Part shown: positions 8,738-17,565 of the stretch, piece by piece
Position numbering within the stretch: the first letter of the stretch is position 1
Layout of the letters: each line of letters starts with the position of its first letter
Assembly (NCBI GenBank): GCA_021324815.1
Contig: JAJPIJ010000027.1
Location: 1-38,799 of the forward strand
Source of the DNA: Gammaproteobacteria bacterium
GTDB taxonomy: Bacteria; Pseudomonadota; Gammaproteobacteria; JAJPIJ01
Reading direction: 5' to 3'
Length of the DNA: 38,799 nt
The notes under the pieces: model-generated
What the model was told of the DNA's origin: nothing
What the model saw: the letters and a program-made list of their open reading frames with translations, nothing else
Databases searched by the model: none
Made by a program: the position numbers and the translations under genes

Positions 8738-9937
8738 ATGCGCCCTTCAGGACTTTTTCGCCTGCCACCGCTGGCGTTGTATGTTCACCTGCCTTGGTGC
8801 GTGCGCAAGTGCCCCTACTGCGATTTCAATTCATACGAAAACACGGGCAGGCTGCCGGAGCGGGAATACACCGACGCCCTGTTGCGCGATCTGGACAGTG
8901 AGATTGCGGCCGTTCGCGGCAGGCCACTCATCAGTATTTTTTTCGGCGGCGGCACCCCGAGTCTCTTCTCCGGCGGGGCGATTGCGCGGTTGCTGGCCGG
9001 CATACGCGAGCGCCTGCCGCTCGCCGCTGATGCCGAGATCACGCTGGAGGCCAACCCCGGGACCGCGGAGGCGGAACATTTTGCCGCCTATCGCGCGGCC
9101 GGCGTGAACCGCTTGTCCCTTGGCGTGCAGAGTTTCCGCGACGAGCAACTGCGCGCGCTCGGCCGCGTGCACAACGCCGCCGGGGCCGAACGCGCCTTCG
9201 AGCTGGCGCGGGCGGCGGGCTTCGACAACATCAATCTCGACCTCATGTACGCGCTGCCCGGTGAACGGGACGCCGCCGGGGCGCTGAACGATCTGCGCCG
9301 GGCAATCGATTTCGCGCCGGAGCATCTGTCGTGGTACCAATTGACGCTGGAGCCGGGCACGGCGTTTCATCGCCGGCCGCCCGCGCTGCCCGACGAGGAC
9401 CTGGTGGACGTCGTCGAGGCGCAGGGCCGGGCGCTGCTCGCCAGCGCGGGCTACGCGCGCTACGAGGTGTCGGCCCACGCGCGCGCGGGACGCGCCTCGC
9501 GGCACAATCTCAATTACTGGCGATTCGGCGATTATCTCGGCATCGGCGCCGGCGCACACGGCAAGCTCACCATTGCCGGCAACGGCGTCATCCGCCGGGT
9601 GAAGCAGCGCAACCCGCCCGCCTACATGCGCGGCGCGGGGACTCCCGCGGTGGTCACGGAGGAAATCATCGGCGATCGCGATCAGATCATCGCCGAGTTC
9701 ATGCTGTGCGCCCTGCGGCTTTGCGACGGCGTGCCGCGATCCTTGTTTGAGGAGCGCACCGGCCTGCCGCTGTCCGCCGTCGCGCGGGGGATCGAGCACG
9801 CCCGGCGGCTGGATCTGCTGGAACGCGACGACGCGCGGCTGCGGCCCACGACGCGGGGTCAACGCTATCTCAATGATCTCATCGCCATGTTCGCCGGTGG
9901 CGCCGGGGGGCTTTTACATGCGGGCCATGCTGCTTGA
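8738..9937 (+). CDS. hemW: Radical SAM heme chaperone HemW
   Basis: A radical SAM protein of the coproporphyrinogen oxidase-like family. HemW binds a 4Fe-4S cluster and heme and is thought to deliver heme to respiratory enzymes rather than act as an oxidase. The cluster motif is visible as CVRKCPYCDFNS near the N-terminus, followed by FFGGGTPSLFS, LEANPGT and GVQSFRDEQL, all typical. The start is placed at the ATG giving MRPSGLFRLPPLALYVHLPW. The in-frame ATG at 8636 would add 34 low-complexity residues. The last 20 bases overlap the start of the alcohol dehydrogenase gene. It was often annotated hemN in the past, but the short N-terminus favours HemW. Confidence 0.95.
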   Translation: MRPSGLFRLPPLALYVHLPWCVRKCPYCDFNSYENTGRLPEREYTDALLRDLDSEIAAVRGRPLISIFFGGGTPSLFSGGAIARLLAGIRERLPLAADAEITLEANPGTAEAEHFAAYRAAGVNRLSLGVQSFRDEQLRALGRVHNAAGAERAFELARAAGFDNINLDLMYALPGERDAAGALNDLRRAIDFAPEHLSWYQLTLEPGTAFHRRPPALPDEDLVDVVEAQGRALLASAGYARYEVSAHARAGRASRHNLNYWRFGDYLGIGAGAHGKLTIAGNGVIRRVKQRNPPAYMRGAGTPAVVTEEIIGDRDQIIAEFMLCALRLCDGVPRSLFEERTGLPLSAVARGIEHARRLDLLERDDARLRPTTRGQRYLNDLIAMFAGGAGGLLHAGHAA

Positions 9938-10907
9938 GCGGGCCGGCGCGCCGCTCACGCCCGCCGACCGCCCCGTGCCCATCCCGGGGCCGGGCCAGCT
10001 GCTGCTGCGCGTGCGCGCCTGCGGTGTGTGCCGCACCGATCTGCACATCCGCGACGGCGAGCTCCCGCGACCGAAGCTGCCGCTGATCCTCGGCCATGAA
10101 ATCGTCGGCGAAGTGGTCTCCACCGGCGCCGGCGTGACGGACGTGGCGACCGGAACGCGCATGGGGGTGCCCTGGCTCGCCCACAGCTGCGGCCGCTGCG
10201 ACTACTGCAAGCGCGGTCTGGAGAATCTCTGCGAGCATGCCCTGTTCACCGGCTACCACGTCGATGGTGGCTACGCCGAGTACACGCTGGCCGATCACCG
10301 CTACTGCCTGCCGCTGCCGGCGGGCCGCGATGACGCCGGACTGGCGCCGCTTTTGTGCGCCGGGTTGATCGGCTACCGCGCCCTGCGCATGGCGGGGGAG
10401 GCGCGGCGCCTCGGCCTCTACGGCTTCGGCGCGGCGGCGCACATCATTGCGCAAATCGCCAGACACCAGGGCCGCGAGGTGTACGCCTTCACCCGCCCCG
10501 GCGACGCGGAGGGCCGGCGGTTCGCTCTGGAGCTGGGCGCAGCATGGGCCGGCGGCTCGGATCAAACGCCGCCGCGACCGCTCGACGCGGCGCTGCTGTT
10601 TGCGCCCGTGGGGGCGCTGGTGCCGGCGGCGCTTAAGGCCGTGGCGCGGGGCGGTACGGTGGTGTGCGCCGGCATCCACATGAGCGAAATACCGGCGTTC
10701 CCCTACGACATCCTCTGGGGCGAGCGCTGCGTGCGCTCGGTGGCCAATCTCACCCGCCGCGACGGGGCGGAGTTCATGGCGTTGTCGAAGGAGGTGCCGA
10801 TACGGACCCATGTGCAACGCTTCCCGCTCGCCGATGCCAATGCCGCGCTCGATCAGTTGCGCGCCGGCCGGCTGCGGGGCGCCGCCGTGCTCGAAATGCC
10901 GGCATGA
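9918..10907 (+). CDS. Zinc-dependent alcohol dehydrogenase family protein
   Basis: A 329-residue medium-chain dehydrogenase. The N-terminal catalytic domain shows CGVCRTDLH and GHEIVGEV (catalytic zinc ligands), then CGRCDYCKRGLENLC, the four-cysteine structural zinc lobe. The Rossmann part begins around LGLYGFGAAAHIIAQIA, with an aberrant GFGAAAH in place of GxGxxG. The substrate is unknown; family members oxidise primary alcohols or reduce aldehydes with NAD(P). The start at MRAMLLERAG is chosen because it matches the family N-terminus and overlaps the hemW stop by 20 bp, suggesting coupled translation. An upstream ATG at 9747 lies deep inside hemW and is rejected. Confidence 0.92.
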   Translation: MRAMLLERAGAPLTPADRPVPIPGPGQLLLRVRACGVCRTDLHIRDGELPRPKLPLILGHEIVGEVVSTGAGVTDVATGTRMGVPWLAHSCGRCDYCKRGLENLCEHALFTGYHVDGGYAEYTLADHRYCLPLPAGRDDAGLAPLLCAGLIGYRALRMAGEARRLGLYGFGAAAHIIAQIARHQGREVYAFTRPGDAEGRRFALELGAAWAGGSDQTPPRPLDAALLFAPVGALVPAALKAVARGGTVVCAGIHMSEIPAFPYDILWGERCVRSVANLTRRDGAEFMALSKEVPIRTHVQRFPLADANAALDQLRAGRLRGAAVLEMPA

Positions 10908-10946
10908 TTCATCATCCCTCGCGCCTGGTTGTAGAATGGATTCACC

Positions 10947-12548
10947 ATGACCGAATCCTCGCATCGTGACGCCCTGACCGGCGGCCATCGCCTGCACTGG
11001 TACGTGATCGACAAGGTGCTGGGGCAGGGCGGCTTCGGCATCACCTATCTGGCCCGCGACGAGAACCTGCACCAGCCGGTCGCCATCAAGGAATACCTGC
11101 CGCGTGACCTGGCGGGGCGGCAGCATGATGATTCCGTGCAGCCGCTGTCCGGCGAACAGGGCGCACAGTTTTTGTGGGGTCTGGAGCGCTTCATCAGCGA
11201 GGCGCGCACGCTGGCGCGGTTCCGCCATCCCAACATCGTGCGGGTGCTCACGGTGTTCGAGGAAAACAACACCGCCTACATGGTGATGGAGTACGAACAG
11301 GGACAGGGCCTGCATGAAATATTGAGGGAGCGCAAAACGCTGCAGCAGAAGGAACTCGAGGGCATCTTGATGCCGCTGCTCGACGGGCTCGAAAAGGTGC
11401 ACGTCGCGGGCTTCATCCACCGCGACATCAAGCCGGCGAACATCTTCATCCGCGGAAACGGCAGTCCCGTCCTGCTCGACTTCGGCTCCGCGCGGCAGGC
11501 GCTGGGCGAACAGACGCGCACCCTGACCAGCCTCGTTTCGCCGGGCTACGCGCCCTTCGAGCAATACACGACCAAGGGCGAGGAGAAACAGGGGCCGTGG
11601 ACGGACATCTACGGACTCGGCGCCACGCTCTACCGGGCGGTGACCGGGCGCTCTCCCTGCGACGCGGTGGATCGCAGCGAGGCGTTGCTGCACACCGAGC
11701 ATGACGATTATGTGCCCTGCCTGGAAATCGGCAAAGGCAAATACAGCGATGCCTGGCTGCGCACCATCGATCACGCACTGGCCTTCCGGCCGCAGGACCG
11801 GCCGCAGAGCATCGCCGAGTGGCGGCGGGAGTTCACCGCGGCGGAAGCCCCGGCGCCCACCGTGAAGGCCACCACGGTGTTGCAATCCCGGCCCGCCAGG
11901 GTGGTCGCGCCGGCGCCCGCCGCCACGCCCACACCGCGACGATCACGACGCTGGCTGCCGGCGCTGATCGCGCTGGCCGCCGTCCTGGCGTTGCTCAAGC
12001 TTGCGCATGTGCAGAAGTTGCATCCGACCGCCGGCTCCCCGGCCGCATCCGCTGCCGCGCCCGCCTCACCGGCGCCCCCCGCCGGCGCGGAGGCGCCGAC
12101 AGCCTCCACCGCGCCGTCATCCGCCGGTGGCGCCCCGGCAGTTGCGGCACCGGCCACCGCCGAAACGGCGCCGACGCAGGCAAGCCAGCCACAAAATCCA
12201 CCGGAATCGTCCACGCCCTCCCCGACGGCGGAACAATCGACGCCGCCGGACGAAACCTCCAGCGCCGCCGGCACGGCGGCGTCTGAACCGCAAACCACCG
12301 ACACAACCGCGGCGGAGGGCACCCAGGGCGAACAGCCGAACAGACGCGAACTGTCGCCGGCGCAGATCGAGAAACGCCGGCAGGTGCGCCAGTTGATAAT
12401 GGGTGCCAAACAGGCCGAGCAGCGCGGTGAATATCGGCGCGCGTTGCAGGATGTACAGGAGGCATTGAAGATCGCGCCCAACAATCCGCGCCTGCTGGAG
12501 GCGCGGCGCGAACTGATACAACAATACCGGATGAAGGAGGAGCGTTGA
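10947..12548 (+). CDS. Membrane-anchored serine/threonine protein kinase with TPR-like tail
   Basis: A Hanks-type kinase of 533 residues. The kinase domain (about 18-285) shows the GQGGFG loop at 26-31, Lys48 in VAIKEYLP, HRDIKPANI with Asp160, and DFGSAR with Asp178, so it should be catalytically active. It is followed by a basic stretch, one membrane helix (about 333-352), a long Ala/Pro/Thr/Ser-rich linker (about 355-470) that would lie in the periplasm, and one TPR-like helix pair (GAKQAEQRGEYRRALQDVQE). The substrate is unknown. Its stop overlaps the TTG start of cstA, so the two are probably co-translated. A TAGAAT box lies at 10932-10937, close enough to the ATG to imply a very short leader. 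Confidence 0.93.
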   Translation: MTESSHRDALTGGHRLHWYVIDKVLGQGGFGITYLARDENLHQPVAIKEYLPRDLAGRQHDDSVQPLSGEQGAQFLWGLERFISEARTLARFRHPNIVRVLTVFEENNTAYMVMEYEQGQGLHEILRERKTLQQKELEGILMPLLDGLEKVHVAGFIHRDIKPANIFIRGNGSPVLLDFGSARQALGEQTRTLTSLVSPGYAPFEQYTTKGEEKQGPWTDIYGLGATLYRAVTGRSPCDAVDRSEALLHTEHDDYVPCLEIGKGKYSDAWLRTIDHALAFRPQDRPQSIAEWRREFTAAEAPAPTVKATTVLQSRPARVVAPAPAATPTPRRSRRWLPALIALAAVLALLKLAHVQKLHPTAGSPAASAAAPASPAPPAGAEAPTASTAPSSAGGAPAVAAPATAETAPTQASQPQNPPESSTPSPTAEQSTPPDETSSAAGTAASEPQTTDTTAAEGTQGEQPNRRELSPAQIEKRRQVRQLIMGAKQAEQRGEYRRALQDVQEALKIAPNNPRLLEARRELIQQYRMKEER

Positions 12549-14659
12549 ACCCGGCCGCGGGCAACCGCGTGTGTCCACCTTCCCGTTTTTCCGCCGGGTG
12601 GGTTTCGGTCACGCTGGGGGGTATCGTGGCGCTCCTGGCCGCGGGCGCGCTCGGCGCCATCGCCCTGCATCGCGGCGAATCCGTGAGCAGCCTGTGGTTC
12701 ATCATCGCCGCGGTGTGCCTGTACGCGCTGGGCTACCGGTTCTATGGCGCCTTCGTGGCGGCCAAGGTGCTCTCGCTCGATCCCACCCGCGCCACCCCCG
12801 CCGAGCGCTTCGATGACGGGCGTGATTTCGTGCCGACCAACAAGTGGGTGCTCTTCGGGCACCATTTCGCCGCCATCGCCGGTCCGGGGCCGCTCATCGG
12901 CCCGACGCTCGCCGCGCAGTTCGGCTATCTGCCGGGCACGCTGTGGATCCTGATCGGCGCGGTGCTGGGCGGCTGCGTGCAGGACTTCGTGATCCTGTTC
13001 TGCTCCATCCGCCGCAACGGCCGCTCGCTCGGCCAGATGGCGCGCGACGAGCTCGGTCCGCTCGGCGGCGCGGCGGCGCTGATCGGCGTCATGATGATCA
13101 TGATCATCCTCATCGCCGTGCTGGGGCTGGTCGTGGTCAACGCCATGAAGCACAGCCCGTGGGGCACGTCCACCGTCGCCGCCACCATCCCCATCGCCAT
13201 GTTGATCGGCCTGTACATGCGCTACCTCCGCCCCGGCCGCGTGCTGGAGGCGACGGCGATCGGCGTGGCGCTGCTGCTGCTGTCGGTGTGGGGCGGCGGC
13301 GTGGTCGATCAGCATCCGACGCTGCGCGCCTGGTTTGACTACGACGGGCCGGCGCTTGCACTCATGATCATCGTCTACGGCTTCGCGGCGGCGGTGCTGC
13401 CGGTGTGGCTCCTGATTGCGCCGCGCGATTATCTCTCCACTTTCATGAAGATTGGCACCATCCTGGCGCTGGCCTGCGCCATCATCGTTCTGCAACCGGC
13501 GGTGAAGATGCCGGCCGTGTCGCAGTTCATCGACGGCACCGGCCCCATCTTCGGCGGAAAACTGTTCCCGTTCGTGTTCATCACCATCGCCTGCGGCGCG
13601 ATTTCCGGCTTTCACGCGCTGATCTCCTCCGGCACCACGCCCAAGATGATCGTCAACGAGCGGGATGCGCGTTTCATCGGCTACGGCGCGATGGCGATGG
13701 AGTCGTTCGTGGCGATCATGGCGATGATCGCGGCCACCGTGCTGGAGCCGGGCGTGTACTTCGCCATCAACAGCCCGCCGGGCGTGGTCGGCGGCGACGC
13801 GGCGCAGGCGGTCGCCGTCATCAGCGGCTGGGGTTTCCCGGTCACCGTGGACCAGATGCAGGCGCTGGCCCGGGAGATGGGCGAGCGCACCCTGTTCGCG
13901 CGCACCGGCGGCGCGCCGTCGCTGGCGGTGGGCATGGCGAGCATTTTCGGCAACACCTTCGGCGGCGCGGCGCTCGCCGTCTGGTATCACTTCGCCATCA
14001 TGTTCGAGGCCCTGTTCATCCTGACCACGCTCTCCGCCGGCACCCGCGTGGCGCGCTTCATGCTGCAGGACATGCTCGGCAACGTCGTTCCCGCGCTGGG
14101 CCGCACCAGCTGGTATCCCGGCGTGTTTCTCTGCAGCGGCGCGGTCGTGGCCGCGTGGGGATATTTTCTCTATGCCGGCACCCGGGACCCGCTCGGCGGC
14201 ATCAACAGCCTGTGGCCGCTGTTCGGCATCGCCAACCAGATGCTGGCCGCCATCGCCTTGTGCGTGGCCACCACCATTCTGATCAAGTCCGGGGTGCGGA
14301 CGGGGCGGGCGCATTACGCCGCGATCACCGGCCTGCCGCTCGCCTGGCTGGTGGTCGTCACCACCGCGGCGGCGTGGGACAAGCTGTTCAGCCCGGAGTT
14401 GCGCGTCGGCTTCCTCGCCCATGCGCGCGATCTCGGCGGGAAGCTGGCCGCGGGCATGCTGCCGCCGGACGGGGCGGCCGAGGCGTCGCGGCTCATCTTC
14501 AACGATTACCTCGACGCCGCCCTGGCGGTGTTTTTCCTGGCGGTGACCTGGGTGCTGGTGATCGAGACCGCGCGCACCTGCCAGGCGGTGCTGAGCGGCC
14601 GCGTGCACGCGCCGATCAACGAGGCGCCCTACATCCCCACGCGGCTGGCGGAGGTCTGA
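12545..14659 (+). CDS. cstA: Carbon starvation protein A, peptide/pyruvate transporter family
   Basis: A 704-residue polytopic inner-membrane protein of the CstA family, implicated in uptake of peptides or pyruvate when carbon is short. Family signatures are abundant: YRFYGAFVAAKVLSLDP, FVPTNKWVLFGHHFAAIAG, GPLIGPTLAAQFGYLPG, CGAISGFHALISSGTTPK and TRVARFMLQDMLG. The start is a TTG overlapping the kinase stop (TTGA), with a strong AAGGAGG site at 12534-12540; this beats any later ATG. Gene order kinase-cstA-ybdD with coupled or near-coupled junctions implies one operon. The N-terminus has an extra hydrophobic helix (about residues 19-41). Confidence 0.95.
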   Translation: MNPAAGNRVCPPSRFSAGWVSVTLGGIVALLAAGALGAIALHRGESVSSLWFIIAAVCLYALGYRFYGAFVAAKVLSLDPTRATPAERFDDGRDFVPTNKWVLFGHHFAAIAGPGPLIGPTLAAQFGYLPGTLWILIGAVLGGCVQDFVILFCSIRRNGRSLGQMARDELGPLGGAAALIGVMMIMIILIAVLGLVVVNAMKHSPWGTSTVAATIPIAMLIGLYMRYLRPGRVLEATAIGVALLLLSVWGGGVVDQHPTLRAWFDYDGPALALMIIVYGFAAAVLPVWLLIAPRDYLSTFMKIGTILALACAIIVLQPAVKMPAVSQFIDGTGPIFGGKLFPFVFITIACGAISGFHALISSGTTPKMIVNERDARFIGYGAMAMESFVAIMAMIAATVLEPGVYFAINSPPGVVGGDAAQAVAVISGWGFPVTVDQMQALAREMGERTLFARTGGAPSLAVGMASIFGNTFGGAALAVWYHFAIMFEALFILTTLSAGTRVARFMLQDMLGNVVPALGRTSWYPGVFLCSGAVVAAWGYFLYAGTRDPLGGINSLWPLFGIANQMLAAIALCVATTILIKSGVRTGRAHYAAITGLPLAWLVVVTTAAAWDKLFSPELRVGFLAHARDLGGKLAAGMLPPDGAAEASRLIFNDYLDAALAVFFLAVTWVLVIETARTCQAVLSGRVHAPINEAPYIPTRLAEV

Positions 14660-14661
14660 AC

Positions 14662-14850
14662 ATGGCGCGACTGTGGAAATTCGCCGGGCGATTCTGGCGC
14701 TGGCTGCGCGCGATCAGCGGTGATGACGCCTACGAGCGTTACCTCGCTCACCATCACCATCATCATCCGGACGTCCCGCCGCTCGATCGCGGGGGATTTT
14801 TCCGCCGTGAGCAGGAACGCCGGTGGGGAAAGATAAATCGCTGCTGCTGA
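14662..14850 (+). CDS. YbdD/YjiX family small protein, CstA partner
   Basis: A 62-residue protein starting 2 bp after the cstA stop. It matches the YbdD/YjiX family: an N-terminal WKFAGRFWRWLRAISGDDAYERYL helix region, a central His/Pro segment, FFRREQERRWGK, and a cysteine pair at the very C-terminus. These small proteins are almost always encoded directly after cstA and are thought to be needed for transport. The family position of a short His run is occupied here by six consecutive histidines followed by PDVPPLDR, a natural His6. Identification is secure from sequence and context. Confidence 0.9.
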   Translation: MARLWKFAGRFWRWLRAISGDDAYERYLAHHHHHHPDVPPLDRGGFFRREQERRWGKINRCC

Positions 14851-14862
14851 CGGGCCGTCAGC
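14846..14862. terminator. Palindrome spanning both convergent stop codons
   Basis: GCTGACGG and CCGTCAGC flank one central G, forming a perfect 17-bp inverted repeat. It contains the TGA of ybdD (plus strand) and the TGA of uppP (minus strand) in mirror positions. It lies exactly between the convergent genes and could form a hairpin on both transcripts. No T-tract follows on either side, so intrinsic termination is uncertain. Confidence 0.4.
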
Positions 14863-15655
14863 GCCAGTAATACAGAACGACGGCGCCAAAGACGATCCGG
14901 TACCAGGCAAAGAAGGTGAAATCGTGGCGGCTGACGTAGCGCAGCAGGCCGCGGATGGCCGCCAGCGCGCAGACGAAGGCGGCGGACGTGCCGACGATCA
15001 ATCGATCCATCTCCGCGGCGGTGAACAACGAAAGCCGGTCGTACAGCTGATAGCCGGTCGCGGCCAGCAGCGTCGGGATGCCGAGCAGGAAGGAAAATTC
15101 GGTCGCCGCCTGTCGTGACAGGCCGAAGTACAGTCCGCCGATGATGGTGGCGGCGGCGCGCGAAGTGCCGGGGATGAGCGACAGCATCTGCGCGCATCCG
15201 ATCTTGACCGCCTCCGGCCAGCGCAATTGCTCGACGCTTTGCGCGCGCACGGGCCGCGGCAGGCGCTCCAGCACCAGCATCGCCACGCCGCCGACGATCA
15301 GCGCCCAGCCCACCGTATGGCCGTTGAAAAGGCGCGCCATGATCTCGTGATGGAAGGCCACGCCGAGGCCGGCCGCCGGCAGGAACGCCAGCAACAGGTG
15401 GAACAGCAGGTTTTGCGACACGGGCTGTGCGGGGAGACGGGCGCAGGCGCCGGCGAATCTGCCGCGGTACAGCCAGCACGCCGCCAGCATGGCGCCGGAC
15501 TGGACGGCGATCTCGAACGTGTCCGCCGACGGGCCGGTGAAATCCAGCAGGTCGCCTGCTATTATCAAATGACCGGTGCTGGAGACGGGCAGAAATTCGG
15601 TGATGCCCTCGACCATGCCCATGATCAGCGCGTTCAGGAAGTCATGCCAGGTCAT
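14858..15655 (-). CDS. uppP: Undecaprenyl-diphosphate phosphatase
   Basis: This integral membrane enzyme (BacA) dephosphorylates undecaprenyl pyrophosphate to recycle the lipid carrier for peptidoglycan and surface polysaccharides; overproduction gives bacitracin resistance. The 265-residue protein has the family length, with the two signature motifs EGITEFLPVSSTGHL (about residues 16-30) and GTSRAAATIIGG, and several hydrophobic helices. It is divergent from the exchanger-like gene, with 6 bp between the outermost possible starts, so the promoters must overlap coding sequence or use the exchanger's downstream start. Confidence 0.97.
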   Translation of the reverse strand: MTWHDFLNALIMGMVEGITEFLPVSSTGHLIIAGDLLDFTGPSADTFEIAVQSGAMLAACWLYRGRFAGACARLPAQPVSQNLLFHLLLAFLPAAGLGVAFHHEIMARLFNGHTVGWALIVGGVAMLVLERLPRPVRAQSVEQLRWPEAVKIGCAQMLSLIPGTSRAAATIIGGLYFGLSRQAATEFSFLLGIPTLLAATGYQLYDRLSLFTAAEMDRLIVGTSAAFVCALAAIRGLLRYVSRHDFTFFAWYRIVFGAVVLYYWR

Positions 15656-15709
15656 TGACCGATGCGGCGCGTGCCGCGCAGCCTCCGGGAGCAGGGGAGA
15701 ATTCTCACG

Positions 15710-16711
15710 ATGTGGATGGGTGCCGGCGAATTGCTGTTGATGTTGGCGGTCATTCTAATCGCTGCCGAGGTGTTCACCAATGCCCTGGAGCATCTGGGCG
15801 AGCGGATGGGCATCTCCGAGGGCGTGACGGGATCGGTGTTCGCGGCGATCGCGACCGCCATGCCGGAGAGCATGGTGCCGCTGCTGGCGTTCACGGTGGA
15901 CAATGGCGACGGACCCCGGGACGTGCACACCGACGTGGGCGTGGGCGCCATTCTCGGCGCGCCGCTCATGCTGTCCACGCTGTCCCTGTGCCTGATGGGG
16001 CTCTCCGTGATCCGCCGCCGCCGGTGGGACGGCCCCTTGCATCCGGAGAGGACCGGGCTCACGCGCGATTTGAATTTTTTTCTCGCCAGCTTCGCGATGG
16101 CGACGGTGGCGCTGTACGCGCGCGGCTGGCACGCCGTCATCGCGGTGCTGCTGCTGCTGCTGTACTTCATTTACGTGCTGCTGACGCTGCGGGTGTCGGC
16201 GCGGCTGGTCGAGGCGGGGCACGGCACCGAGGCCGATCGGGGCATGTTCCTGTGCCATCTCGGCCTTCCGGATCACATGCTGACCGTCGTTGCTCAGCTG
16301 GGGCTGGGGCTGGGGCTGCTGATCATCGGCGCCAATGGCTTCATCCACGGCGTCGAGCAGATCGCGGCTGAATTGAACGTCTCGGTGCTGCTGCTGTCGC
16401 TGCTCATCGTGCCGGTGGCGACCGAGCTGCCGGAGAAGGTCAACAGCATCCTGTGGATCCGCCGCCGCAAGGACACGCTGGCCTTCGGCAACATCACCGG
16501 CGCGATGGTGTTTCAGGGCAGCATTCTACCGGCAATCGGCCTGCTGATGACGCCGTGGCATCCCCGGCATGAAATGCTGATGGGGCTGTTGATCACGCTG
16601 GCCGCCGCGCTCTGGCTGCGCCTGCTGGTTGCGCTCGCGCCGTTGCGCGTCTGGCATCTGCTTGTCAATGGCGCTCTCTACGTCGTCTATCTGGTGATCA
16701 TGCTTTATTGA
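15710..16711 (+). CDS. Sodium/calcium exchanger-like membrane protein
   Basis: A 333-residue inner-membrane protein with about ten hydrophobic helices. It has two related motifs that look like the alpha repeats of the Na/Ca exchanger superfamily: ATAMPESMVPLLAF near residue 46 and VPVATELPEKVNSILW near residue 232. The transported ion cannot be told from sequence. The start at the ATG giving MWMGAGELLLML is preferred: it has an AGGGGAG ribosome site about 11 bp upstream and opens directly into a membrane helix. An in-frame ATG at 15662 would add 16 polar residues. It converges on the VIT1-like gene with 7 bp between stops. Confidence 0.85.
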   Translation: MWMGAGELLLMLAVILIAAEVFTNALEHLGERMGISEGVTGSVFAAIATAMPESMVPLLAFTVDNGDGPRDVHTDVGVGAILGAPLMLSTLSLCLMGLSVIRRRRWDGPLHPERTGLTRDLNFFLASFAMATVALYARGWHAVIAVLLLLLYFIYVLLTLRVSARLVEAGHGTEADRGMFLCHLGLPDHMLTVVAQLGLGLGLLIIGANGFIHGVEQIAAELNVSVLLLSLLIVPVATELPEKVNSILWIRRRKDTLAFGNITGAMVFQGSILPAIGLLMTPWHPRHEMLMGLLITLAAALWLRLLVALAPLRVWHLLVNGALYVVYLVIMLY

Positions 16712-16718
16712 GGGGGAG

Positions 16719-17414
16719 TCAGGCGATCCAGCGGGCGATGACAAATGCAGCCACCGCCGCCAGCCCGCCGACCATCATCGTCTGCACGCCGCTGCGCAAC
16801 GCGGGCGCGCCCGTCAGCCGCCCCTTGACGGCGCCGAACGCCATGAGCGCGGCCAGCGTGCCGGCGACCGAGAGCCACAGCGCACGATGCGCGTCCGTGA
16901 TCAGCAGATAGGCGCTGAGCGGGATGAGGCCGCCGAGGATGTAGGCGGCGGCGATGGTGAGCGCGCTCTTCCAGGCGCGGCCGGGTTGCGGCGCCTCAAG
17001 ACCGAGTTCGAAGCGCATCATGAACTTCACCCAGTCCCTGGGACGCCGGCGCAGCGATTCCACCACGGTGGCGCTCTCCAGCGGCCCGAGCCCGTAGGTT
17101 TCGAAGATTTCGCGCACCTCATCGGCTTCCGTGTCGGGCAGGGTGACGATTTCCCGCTCCTCCCGCCTGAGCTCGCTCGCGTAGTGCTCGGCGTCGCTGC
17201 GCGCTGCGAGGTAGCCGCCCAGGCCCATGGCGATGGCGCCCGCCGCGATCTCGGCCAGCCCCGCGGTCAGGATGACGCGCGTCTGCGAAATGGCGCCGGT
17301 CAGGCCCGCCGCCAGCGCGAAGGGCACGGTCAGCCCGTCGGACATGCCGATGACGACATCCCGCACCGCGTCGCCGGCGGTGAAGTGTTTTTCAATGTGC
17401 GGCGTCAGCGGCAT
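16719..17414 (-). CDS. VIT1/CCC1 family transporter
   Basis: A 231-residue membrane protein of the VIT1/CCC1 family, whose members move Fe(II) or Mn(II) out of the cytosol. Seen: GDAVRDVVIGMSDGLTVPFA at the N-terminus (first helix with the family's Asp), ALAAGLTGA, GLAEIAAGAIAMGLGGYLA, a soluble ADEVREIFETYGL segment of the metal-binding domain, and three further helices. The start giving MPLTPHIEKHFTAGD is chosen. A longer reading to 17660 contributes 82 proline/arginine-rich residues with no family similarity and enters the porin gene. The metal specificity is an inference. Confidence 0.88.
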   Translation of the reverse strand: MPLTPHIEKHFTAGDAVRDVVIGMSDGLTVPFALAAGLTGAISQTRVILTAGLAEIAAGAIAMGLGGYLAARSDAEHYASELRREEREIVTLPDTEADEVREIFETYGLGPLESATVVESLRRRPRDWVKFMMRFELGLEAPQPGRAWKSALTIAAAYILGGLIPLSAYLLITDAHRALWLSVAGTLAALMAFGAVKGRLTGAPALRSGVQTMMVGGLAAVAAFVIARWIA

Positions 17415-17565
17415 GGTCCGGATTCCTTGGCGGGCCTTTGCAATTGAATTCCCGGCATGGGCCGCCCGCCGCCGGCATGATACTGCGAAAGCGGGCGCGG
17501 CGCGCGGTCGCCGGGGAACGGAGGCGGGATTGATGCCGGGGACGACGGGTCGTTTTGGAAAAAAC

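Noticed and set aside
11771-14608. A 945-codon open frame antisense to the kinase tail and cstA
   Set aside because: Same shadow effect; the forward genes have strong motifs and the antisense product is low-complexity.
14752-14769. Cloning-vector His tag
   Set aside because: The run lies inside a native YbdD-family protein with matching flanks and family context, not at a terminus.
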